Source: Deltaproteobacteria bacterium (GTDB lineage: Bacteria; Desulfobacterota; Binatia; UBA12015). Taken from it: a DNA stretch of 34,577 nucleotides. Both the position numbers and the translations under genes were made by a program. The stretch covers positions 1 to 34,577 of the forward strand of contig VGTK01000047.1 in assembly GCA_016874715.1 (NCBI GenBank), read 5' to 3'. Shown here one piece after another: positions 26,317-32,700 of the stretch; the first letter of the stretch is position 1; the number at the start of each line of letters is the position of its first letter. The notes below the pieces were generated by a model that saw only the letters and a program-made list of their open reading frames with translations, did no database searches and had not been told where the DNA came from.

Positions 26317-27327
26317 TCAGAGCGACGGGTCGATGAGGGTCTTGATCGCGTCGCTGTGCGTCTCGAAGCGGTCGAACACCGACTGGATCTCGCCCAGGGG
26401 TGTCGTCGCGTCGAGCAGGCGCCCGACGTCGATCCGCCCGGTCGCGATCATGTCCAGCGCCGAGTCGAACTCCTGCGGCGTGTAGGCGATCGACGGCAGC
26501 AGCGAGATGCCGCGCGTCACCCAGCGTCCGGGCTTGATCTCGGCGGGCGCGTGGTACGACGCGACCATCACGACGCGTCCGCCGACGCGCGCGAGACGCG
26601 CCGCGCGCTCGATCGCTTCGGGACGCCCGCTCGCCTCGATGACGACGTCCGGGCCGCCGTTGGTGAGGTCGCGGATGCGCTCGTCGGCCTGGTCCTCGCT
26701 GTTGAACGCGCCGAGGCCCAGCTGGTGCGCGCAGTCGACCCGCGCCCCGCGGACGTCCATGCCGAAGGTGAGCCCGCCGTGCGAGCGCGCGATCATGCCC
26801 GCGAAGAGTCCGAGCGGGCCGAGTCCCATGATGCCGACGCGCGTTCCGGGGTGGACGTCGCCGTGGTTCACCGCGTGCAGCGCCACGGCGAGCGGCTCGA
26901 CGACCGCGCCGCGCTTCGCGTCCACGCTGCCCGGCAGCCGGCGCAGCGACGTCACGGGTGCCGCGGCGAACTGCGCGAGCCCGCCCGGGTCGCCGCCGCA
27001 GCCCATGGTGTTGGTGAGCCCGAAGCGGCAGAGGTTCTGCTTTCGGGTCAGGCACAGCTCGCAGCGCCCGCAGAACGGCACGGGCAGCACCGTCGCGCGG
27101 TCGCCAGGCACCCAGTCGGACACCCCGCGGCCGACTTCGACGACCGTTCCGGCGAACTCGTGGCCGAGAATCGCCCCATCGGGCAGCAGGCGGTTCCGGT
27201 AGATGCTGTGGTCGGTCCCGCAGATTCCGCACGCCGCCACCTCGAGGACGACCGCGCCGGGCTGGGCCACGGGATCGGGGACGTTGTCGATCGACAGGTG
27301 ATTCTCGCGCAGGACAACGGCTCGCAT
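26317..27327 (-). CDS. Zinc-dependent alcohol dehydrogenase (MDR superfamily)
   Basis: 336 aa from ATG 27327 (an upstream ATG at 27366 would add 13 atypical residues). Catalytic zinc ligands: Cys33 in CGICGTDH and His56-Glu57 in GHEFAG. The structural zinc lobe is Cys86, Cys89, Cys92 and Cys100 (CGRCELC, then NLC). The Rossmann motif is GLGPLGLFAG. It would interconvert an alcohol or polyol and a carbonyl with NAD(P). It resembles threonine/sorbitol-dehydrogenase-like members in length, but substrate is unknown. It is divergent from the CrtC/AttH-like gene with a 71-bp shared promoter region and convergent with the P450; the set looks like one catabolic neighbourhood. Confidence 0.94.
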   Translation of the reverse strand: MRAVVLRENHLSIDNVPDPVAQPGAVVLEVAACGICGTDHSIYRNRLLPDGAILGHEFAGTVVEVGRGVSDWVPGDRATVLPVPFCGRCELCLTRKQNLCRFGLTNTMGCGGDPGGLAQFAAAPVTSLRRLPGSVDAKRGAVVEPLAVALHAVNHGDVHPGTRVGIMGLGPLGLFAGMIARSHGGLTFGMDVRGARVDCAHQLGLGAFNSEDQADERIRDLTNGGPDVVIEASGRPEAIERAARLARVGGRVVMVASYHAPAEIKPGRWVTRGISLLPSIAYTPQEFDSALDMIATGRIDVGRLLDATTPLGEIQSVFDRFETHSDAIKTLIDPSL

Positions 27328-27398
27328 GACACGCCGGATTCGTCCATACTTCGCGCCGCGCGGCAACTCGCACGCTCCGGCGCCGCGTCCTCGCCCCG

Positions 27399-28805
27399 AT
27401 GAACACGCCGACAGAGCTCACCGACGCCGCCGCCGACGCCGCCTGGAAGCGCTACCCGTACGCGATCCCCGGCGCCGACCAGGCCTGGTTCACGTTCCCC
27501 GCGGCCGAGGGCGACCAGGGCACGGGCGCGAACACCTACTTCATCGAGTGCCCGCTGCGCGGGATCCGCACCGGGCGAAACCTCGCTCTGATGGCGATCT
27601 TCACCGCGATGCGCGTTCCGCTCGCGCGCCTCACGCTGCGCGCCGACTTCTACGTCTTCGCGCTGTTCGACCTCGACGCCGGGACCTACGGCACCATCAC
27701 CGACTTCGACCTGCCGCAGCCGCTGCGCGTGCGCCGCACGCACAAGCTGAAGGTTGCGCGCGGGGTGCTCGACGTGAGCTACGAGACGTCCGAGGGCCGC
27801 GCGCGCTGGACCACCCGCCGCGACGCCGCGGGTGCACCGGTGCCGTTCAGCTACGCGCTCGACCTGCGCGGCCGCGACGGCAGCGGGCGCGCGATGGCGG
27901 CGACGCTCGACGTCGAGGTCGCCAAGCCGCCGGCCCCGGTCGGCGGCGACGAGCTCGGCGGCGTCAAGACGTGCTGCATGCAGCTCGGCACGTTCTCGTA
28001 CTTCCAGACGGGACTCGCGCTGCGCGGCCGCGTGCGCTGGGGCGACTTCGAGGACGAGGTGCGCGGCGACGCGGGCCTCATCGACCGGCAGTACGCGCGC
28101 GAGCACTTCGGCAAGTACACCGACCTCGGCAACACCCGCCACCGCCACGAGTGGCGCGTGCTGCACCTCGACAACGGCTGGGACATGAGCGTCTGGCAGC
28201 AGTTCGACGCCGAACGCGGCGACCGCCTGGTCCCGTTCAGTGGCGTCACCGCACAGGGTCCCGACGGCGCCGTCCGCGCGACGACGGACTTCCACGTCGA
28301 GCGCCTGTCGTTCGTGCGCGATCCCGGTCACGTGAAGCCGATGAAGGCCCTGCCCAGCGGCACGGCCTTCCTGACCGATCGCTTCCACCTGACGGTGCGC
28401 GACTGGGGCCTGTCGGTCACCGCCGAGCCCTGCGTGGCGGCGCCGGCGCACGGCATGCCGATCGAGTACTGGAACGGGCCGATTCGCGTGATCGGACAGA
28501 TGGGCGGACGGCCCGTTTCGGGCTTCGGCTTCCACGAGCGCTCGAAGCTCTGGTTTCGCCCGCACGAGCTGGTGTTCGTCCTGCGCGAGACGCTGCGCCA
28601 CCTCCCCGCCACCGGACACCACGGCCCGAGCCCGCAGGCGATCGCGAACCGTGTCTGGCAGTGCGACGTTCTGCTCGCCCGCGGCGACGTGGCGGGCGCG
28701 CGCCGCTACCTCGAGGAGCAGGTCGCGCCGGCGCTCGACGCGCTCGCGTCGGGCCACCGCGACGCGGCGATCGAAGTGTACGACGCGCTGCTCACCGCTC
28801 TCTGA
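27399..28805 (+). CDS. CrtC/AttH-like (lipocalin-like) domain protein
   Basis: 468 aa, no signal peptide. The N-terminal half and the GLIDRQYAREHFGKY segment followed by HEWRVLHLDNGWDMSVWQQF match the pattern of AttH/hydroxyneurosporene-synthase (carotenoid 1,2-hydratase, CrtC) folds, two lipocalin-like beta-barrels. The late segment EYWNGPIRVIGQMGGRPVSG fits the second barrel's conserved strand. CrtC adds water to carotenoid double bonds, but most AttH-like proteins are uncharacterised, so a hydratase or lipid-binding role is only possible. Residues about 400-468 form a helical tail (AIANRVWQCDVLLARGDV). It is divergent from the zinc dehydrogenase. Confidence 0.72.
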   Translation: MNTPTELTDAAADAAWKRYPYAIPGADQAWFTFPAAEGDQGTGANTYFIECPLRGIRTGRNLALMAIFTAMRVPLARLTLRADFYVFALFDLDAGTYGTITDFDLPQPLRVRRTHKLKVARGVLDVSYETSEGRARWTTRRDAAGAPVPFSYALDLRGRDGSGRAMAATLDVEVAKPPAPVGGDELGGVKTCCMQLGTFSYFQTGLALRGRVRWGDFEDEVRGDAGLIDRQYAREHFGKYTDLGNTRHRHEWRVLHLDNGWDMSVWQQFDAERGDRLVPFSGVTAQGPDGAVRATTDFHVERLSFVRDPGHVKPMKALPSGTAFLTDRFHLTVRDWGLSVTAEPCVAAPAHGMPIEYWNGPIRVIGQMGGRPVSGFGFHERSKLWFRPHELVFVLRETLRHLPATGHHGPSPQAIANRVWQCDVLLARGDVAGARRYLEEQVAPALDALASGHRDAAIEVYDALLTAL

Positions 28806-28814
28806 GCGCGCGCT

Positions 28815-29780
28815 TCAGAGATCGGCGGCGACGTCCTCGCCCTGCTCCGCGAGGGCCTCGAGCGCCGGCACGAGCGCGCCGCCGTCGCGCGCGAGGTAGG
28901 TCCCGAGGAACGCAACCGAGATCTCCTCGCTCGCGAGGAGCGGCGGCCCGGGCTCGCCGTAGGTCTCGATGAGATCCACGTGGTTCGCGCCGGCGAGCTG
29001 CACGTACACCCGCGGCGGGTCGAGGCGGTCGTGCAGCGCGCGCACGCTGGTCGACGGAACGACCCCGTCGCGCCCGCCCGTCAGGGACAGCGTCGGCGGC
29101 CCCGCCGCGCGGATCTCGTCGGCGAAGAAGCCCTCGACGATGAAGTCCGCCGCGGCGACGAGGATCACCGCGTCGATGCGCGGGTCGCTGCAGCAGCCGA
29201 GCCGCGTCGCCGCGATCGCGGTCGCGCCGCCGAGCGAGTGGCCCATCAGACCGACGCGGTCCGTGTCGACGCGCCCGTGCAGCGGGTCCGCGGGGTCGCG
29301 CGCCGCCGCCGCCAGCGCATCGATCACGAACGACACGTCGCCGGGCTGCGACGCGAGGTCGCCGATGCCGCTCAGGTGGCCACCGGGCGCGGCCTCGGTG
29401 GTGAGCGGGAACCTGGGTGCCGCGACGACGTAGCCCAGCCGCGCGAGCGCGCGCGCGTAGACGTCGAAGCGCATGGTGCTGCCACCGAAGCCGTGCGCGA
29501 GCACCACCAACGCGCAGCCCGTGCGCCGGCAGACGTCGTTGCGCGGCGCCTCGGGCGCGTACCAGACGCGCGTCACGATCGTCCTGTCCGACGCGCCGTC
29601 GAAGCCCGGCTTGGCCGGCGTCCCGCGGGTCGGGTCGACCAGCACCCGCTCCTCCGCGACCACGGCTTCCGGCGCGACCGACGCAGGGGTCGAGCCGCCG
29701 CCGTCGCCGCACCCGAGCAGTGTCGCGGCGAGCAGTGTCGCGGCGAGCAGGGTCACGCCGAGGAGGCGTACCCCGGCCAC
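28815..29780 (-). CDS. Alpha/beta-hydrolase lipoprotein (PAF-acetylhydrolase / PETase-like fold)
   Basis: 321 aa, start GTG 29780. The signal peptide ends in LLGC with lipobox Cys24; a GGGS-rich spacer follows, so the enzyme is probably anchored to the envelope. AHGFGG (95-100) forms the oxyanion hole; nucleophile elbow GHSLGG gives Ser182; Asp238 (GGRDGVVP) and His267 (AGANHVDL) complete the triad. The family includes lipases, cutinase-like polyesterases and PAF acetylhydrolases; the fine substrate is unknown. The signal peptide contains a 15-bp tandem repeat (LLAAT twice). Its RBS (AGAGGTAGG) overlaps the stop codon of the miniprotein gene upstream, implying coupling. Confidence 0.9.
   Translation of the reverse strand: MAGVRLLGVTLLAATLLAATLLGCGDGGGSTPASVAPEAVVAEERVLVDPTRGTPAKPGFDGASDRTIVTRVWYAPEAPRNDVCRRTGCALVVLAHGFGGSTMRFDVYARALARLGYVVAAPRFPLTTEAAPGGHLSGIGDLASQPGDVSFVIDALAAAARDPADPLHGRVDTDRVGLMGHSLGGATAIAATRLGCCSDPRIDAVILVAAADFIVEGFFADEIRAAGPPTLSLTGGRDGVVPSTSVRALHDRLDPPRVYVQLAGANHVDLIETYGEPGPPLLASEEISVAFLGTYLARDGGALVPALEALAEQGEDVAADL
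29714..29758. repeat. 15-bp tandem repeat inside the lipoprotein signal peptide
   Basis: CGAGCAGTGTCGCGG occurs twice exactly (29714-29728, 29729-29743) and a third time with three changes. The repeat is in frame and encodes LLAAT units in the hydrophobic core, so copy-number change would lengthen or shorten the signal peptide without a frameshift. Confidence 0.8.
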
Positions 29781-29788
29781 GCGACGAC

Positions 29789-29905
29789 CTACCTCTTCTT
29801 CTTGTTCGAGGCCGCTGCCTTGATGGCCTCGTGCTTGCGCGCCTTGAGAGCGCGCTCCCGGCGGCGGCGCCGCCTATCGATTTCCTTACGACGTTCCGAA
29901 GACAT
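29789..29905 (-). CDS. 38-aa basic miniprotein (DUF6800-like)
   Basis: 38 codons: MSSERRKEIDRRRRRRERAL followed by a Lys/Ala-rich tail ending NKKKR. More than half the residues are basic, giving a helical, highly charged peptide. I recall short conserved proteins of this 'SERRKEIxRRR' type (DUF6800) in deltaproteobacterial and planctomycete genomes, without known function; RNA or ribosome binding is plausible from charge only. The stop codon lies within the RBS of the lipoprotein gene (8-bp gap). No strong RBS precedes its own ATG. Confidence 0.6.
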   Translation of the reverse strand: MSSERRKEIDRRRRRRERALKARKHEAIKAAASNKKKR

Positions 29906-30027
29906 GGGCGGGGTCTCTAGGACACCCGCCGCCCCCGGGCAACCCTCGACGAGCCTTTTGCGTTGCTGCCGGTTCGCGATCGGATCCGCCGGTCGAGCTG
30001 CGCCGTGCCGGTCAGATTCCTGACGGG

Positions 30028-30046
30028 GTGGCCAGGATCCTGCCAC
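30028..30046. promoter_or_regulatory. Near-perfect palindrome upstream of the sigma-factor gene
   Basis: GTGGCCAGGATCCTGCCAC has a perfectly palindromic core (CAGGATCCTG) flanked by GTGG/CCAC, offset by one base. Sites of this size often bind dimeric regulators. It also contains a GG-N10-GC spacing, as in sigma-54 promoters. It lies about 140 bp before the fliA-like start. No binding protein is identified. Confidence 0.35.
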
Positions 30047-30132
30047 GGCAAACTCCCGGTCAGCGCTCCGTGCGCCGGCTGGAAGCCACTGAAATCGCTG
30101 CGATTCCCTATGGCGTCCCGCATGGTGCGCGA

Positions 30133-30147
30133 TGGAACGGTTCTCGC
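30133..30147 (+). promoter_or_regulatory. Candidate sigma-54 promoter for the sigma-factor gene
   Basis: TGGAACGGTTCTCGC matches the -24/-12 consensus TGGCAC-N5-TTGC at 8 of 10 defined positions, with the essential GG (30134-30135) and GC (30146-30147) exactly 10 bases apart. It would start transcription near 30159, leaving a 28-base leader with the RBS GGGGGAGG. Sigma-54 control of fliA is known in polar-flagellar hierarchies. A single match in GC-rich DNA can be chance. Confidence 0.4.
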
Positions 30148-30186
30148 TGAAGTGACCCGCACAGGTTGCTTTCGGGGGAGGATGCG

Positions 30187-31152
30187 ATGGGCGCGACGGG
30201 GACGGCGAGGCAGCGAGTGGGGGTGGCGGCGAGCGGACGGGCGGTGGCGGCGCGTCCGGCTCCAGCGAAGGTGGCGGTCGCGGCGACGGCGCGGGGGGCT
30301 GCATTGCGGGCTCCCGCGCAGCCCGCGCCCACCCGCAAGGCCGCGGTGCGCGTCAAGGCGTTGCACGCTCCCGTCGGCGCGAAGGCGGGCAAGAAGGGCG
30401 TCGCCGAGGCGCTGCCTTCGCCGAAGCTCCGCCCATTCGACGAGGAAGAGGTGCGGACATATCTGCCGCTGGTGCGGCAGGTCGTGCAGCGGATGCTGCC
30501 GCGCAAGCCCGCCGAGGTGGCGGCCGAGGACCTGATCAGCTGGGGCACGGTCGGTCTCCTCGACGCGATGCGCAAGTACGACTGCAAGCGTGAGGCTGCG
30601 TTTCCGACCTACGCGCAGTACCGCATCCGCGGCTCCATCCTCGACTACCTGCGCCGTTGCGACTGGCTGCCGCGCAGCGCGCGCCAGAAGTCGCACGACA
30701 TCGAGGACGCGACGATCCGCCTCGAGCACCGGCTCGGGCGCACGCCCGGTGCCGACGAGATCGCGGCCGAGATGTCGATGACGCTCGAGCAGTACGCGCA
30801 GGCCGTCGCGACCGTCGGCACCGCGCCGATGGTTCCGGCGGGCGACGTGGACTTCGGACGCGCCGACGAGGGCTGCGCGGCGGAGGACGTCGTGCCCGAT
30901 GGCGGCGACGCCGGCCCGATGCGGAAGGTTCTGCGCAAGGAGCGCGTCGAGATCCTCGCCCACGCCATCGAGCAGCTGCCCGACAAGGAGCGTATCGTCG
31001 TCTCGTTCTACTACTTCGAGGGCCTGACGATGCGGGAGATGGCCGACTCGCTGCACCTCACGGAAGGGCGCATCTCGCAGCTGCACAGCCAGGCGATGGC
31101 CCGCCTGAAGGTGCTGCTGTCCGACAACGAGTACGACCTCTCCGTCGACTGA
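30187..31152 (+). CDS. fliA: FliA/WhiG-family sigma-28 factor with long N-terminal extension
   Basis: 321 aa from ATG 30187, which has GGGGGAGG at good spacing. Residues 1-84 are an Ala/Lys/Arg/Pro-rich, nearly acid-free extension absent from typical FliA (about 240 aa). Then come sigma region 2 (YLPLVRQVVQRM, EDLISWGTVGLLDAMRKYD, RIRGSILDYLRRCDW with the -10-recognition SARQK part), region 3 (about 175-205) and region 4 (LPDKERIVVSFYYFEGLTMR, then HLTEGRISQLHSQAM with the -35-binding HTH). WhiG-like roles in development are an alternative. The following FlgM-like gene supports a sigma-28 identity. No flagellar structural genes are in the window. Confidence 0.92.
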   Translation: MGATGTARQRVGVAASGRAVAARPAPAKVAVAATARGAALRAPAQPAPTRKAAVRVKALHAPVGAKAGKKGVAEALPSPKLRPFDEEEVRTYLPLVRQVVQRMLPRKPAEVAAEDLISWGTVGLLDAMRKYDCKREAAFPTYAQYRIRGSILDYLRRCDWLPRSARQKSHDIEDATIRLEHRLGRTPGADEIAAEMSMTLEQYAQAVATVGTAPMVPAGDVDFGRADEGCAAEDVVPDGGDAGPMRKVLRKERVEILAHAIEQLPDKERIVVSFYYFEGLTMREMADSLHLTEGRISQLHSQAMARLKVLLSDNEYDLSVD

Positions 31153-31192
31153 GCCGGAGGCACCCGAAAGATCGAGGGAATCCACCCGTCTC

Positions 31193-31234
31193 ACGCGCCC
31201 CGGGGATCGGGCGGTCCCGGCCCGGGGGGCGCGT
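31193..31234 (+). terminator. Hairpin between sigma factor and anti-sigma genes
   Basis: ACGCGCCCCGGG and CCCGGGGGGCGCGT form a long GC stem with two extra bases in the 3' arm around a 16-base loop, 41 bp after the sigma-factor stop. It could terminate or attenuate transcription before the FlgM-like gene, altering the sigma/anti-sigma ratio; this role is inferred. Confidence 0.45.
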
Positions 31235-31281
31235 CCGGACCGGGCTAAGGTTCCGCACCGGATCGTCCGCTGAACCGGCCG

Positions 31282-31539
31282 ATGAACACGTCGCGCAGGA
31301 GGTCGTCGGGCGGGCCCAGGCCAGGGGCGTCCGGAAGGAGCACCGATCCAGGCGCAGGGCGCCCGCCGGCGGAGGCAGCGAGCTGGCCGGACCTGCCGCG
31401 CGAGGACCCGAACCCGCGCCCGTACCGTCCCGAGCTGGTGGCGCGGCTCGAGCGAGCGGTCCGTGCGGGTCGCTACCAGCCCGACCCCCGGGCGATCGCG
31501 GCCGCCATGATCGACCGGATGGACGAGCTGCTCGACTGA
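31282..31539 (+). CDS. flgM: FlgM-like anti-sigma-28 factor
   Basis: 85 aa, the usual FlgM size (about 70-100). The N-terminal ~45 residues are Gly/Pro/Ser/Arg-rich and probably disordered, as in FlgM. The C-terminal segment ELVARLERAVRAGRYQPDPR then AIAAAMIDRM matches the FlgM pattern 'kvaeLkaaIasGtYxvDpekIAekml', which wraps sigma-28 and blocks RNA polymerase. Location 129 bp after the FliA-family gene makes the pairing strong. In flagellated cells FlgM is secreted through the hook-basal body to release sigma; nothing here shows whether that applies. No clear RBS precedes ATG 31282, so the exact start is uncertain. Confidence 0.8.
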   Translation: MNTSRRRSSGGPRPGASGRSTDPGAGRPPAEAASWPDLPREDPNPRPYRPELVARLERAVRAGRYQPDPRAIAAAMIDRMDELLD

Positions 31540-31549
31540 CGCACCGGCG

Positions 31550-31736
31550 CTACGGCAGTCCGCGCACCAGCATCACCGCCAGCGTGAGGACCGCGACGGC
31601 GAGCAGCAGGCTGCCCCGTCCGAGAAGCGTCGCGGCGCGCCGCAGCCGCAACGATCACCAGCGTGAGGAACGCCATGCCGCCGACCCACACGATGGCCGC
31701 GAGCACGTGGCACCAGACGGCCGCGAGATAGAGCAC
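31550..31736 (-). pseudogene. CopD-family membrane protein collapsed to its two ends
   Basis: The minus strand from about GTG 31736 reads VLYLAAVWCHVLAAIVWVGG then MAFLTLVIV, the first helix of CopD/DUF2269-type proteins. After a frame change of one base it reads LRRAATLLGRGSLLLAVAVL, then TLAVMLVRGLP and TAG 31550-31552, the typical last helix. The ~80-100 residues between the two helices are missing. The whole stretch is 62 codons plus one base. It fills most of the 317-bp gap between the FlgM-like and amidase genes. A base error cannot restore the missing middle, so this is a genuine remnant. Confidence 0.65.
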
Positions 31737-31856
31737 GCGCACGCGCCGATCCTCCGCCGCCGGCGCGGAGGTTTCCAGCCCGGTTCGCGCGCCTCTCCGG
31801 GCGGACGGGGGGAGCGGCTCCTTGCGCCATCCGGGGGCCGGGGGTAGCCCGGGGGC

Positions 31857-32678
31857 ATGTCGTCGCGTCCCGAGCGCTTCGTCGCCGCCTGCATCCAGAT
31901 GCGCAGCGCCGACGACAAGGAGACCAACCTCGAGGCCGCGGTCGCGCGCGTCGACGAGGCGGCCGCGCTCGGCGCGAAGCTCGTGGTCCTGCCCGAGACG
32001 TTCTCGTGGCGCGGACCGGCGGCGCGCGACCAGGAGAACGCAGAGGCGCTCGACGGCCCGAGCCTGGCGCGCCTCGCGGGCGTCGCGCGCCGGCACCGCC
32101 TGACGCTGGTCGCGGGCTCGATCCTCGAGCAGTCCGGCGACGGTGCTGCGCCCTACAACACCAGCGTCGTTCTCGGCCCCGACGGCGCGCGGCTCGCGAC
32201 CTACCGCAAGATGCACCTGTTCGACGTGTCGATCCCCGGCAAGGTGGAGGTGCGCGAGTCGGCGAAGCGCGGCCGCGGCACCGACGTCGTCACCGCCGAC
32301 ACCCCGGTCGGCCGGCTCGGTCTGACGGTCTGCTACGACCTGCGCTTCCCGGAGCTGTACCGCGCGCTGGCGCGCGCCGGCGCGGAGCTGCTGTGCGTCC
32401 CCTCGGCGTTCACGTTCCCGACCGGTGCGGCGCACTGGGAAGTCCTGCTGCGGGCGCGCGCGATCGAGAACCAGTGCTGGGTGCTCGCCGCCAACCAGCA
32501 TGGGCCGAGCGGACTCGGCCACGCGGACTACGGGCACAGCATGATCGTCGATCCGTGGGGCACCGTGGTCGCTTGTGCGCCGGACGGGGAGGGCGTCGTC
32601 GTCGCCGAGATCGACTTCGGCCTGCTCGAGAGGGTCCGGCGCGAGATGCCGTGCCTCGAGCACGCGCGTCTCGCCTGA
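31857..32678 (+). CDS. Carbon-nitrogen hydrolase (Nit1/Nit2-type omega-amidase-like)
   Basis: 273 aa. Nitrilase superfamily with the full Glu-Lys-Cys triad: Glu47 (LPETFS), Lys118 (YRKMHLFD) and Cys159 (VCYDLRFPE). The CYDLRFPELYRAL motif and length are typical of the Nit branch, which hydrolyses deaminated glutathione or alpha-keto acid omega-amides rather than nitriles. Cytoplasmic, no signal peptide. It is followed after 22 bp by the MoeA-like gene, so they may share a transcript, though no shared pathway is known. Confidence 0.92.
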   Translation: MSSRPERFVAACIQMRSADDKETNLEAAVARVDEAAALGAKLVVLPETFSWRGPAARDQENAEALDGPSLARLAGVARRHRLTLVAGSILEQSGDGAAPYNTSVVLGPDGARLATYRKMHLFDVSIPGKVEVRESAKRGRGTDVVTADTPVGRLGLTVCYDLRFPELYRALARAGAELLCVPSAFTFPTGAAHWEVLLRARAIENQCWVLAANQHGPSGLGHADYGHSMIVDPWGTVVACAPDGEGVVVAEIDFGLLERVRREMPCLEHARLA

Positions 32679-32700
32679 GGCGTCGCGGGGCGAGCGAGCC

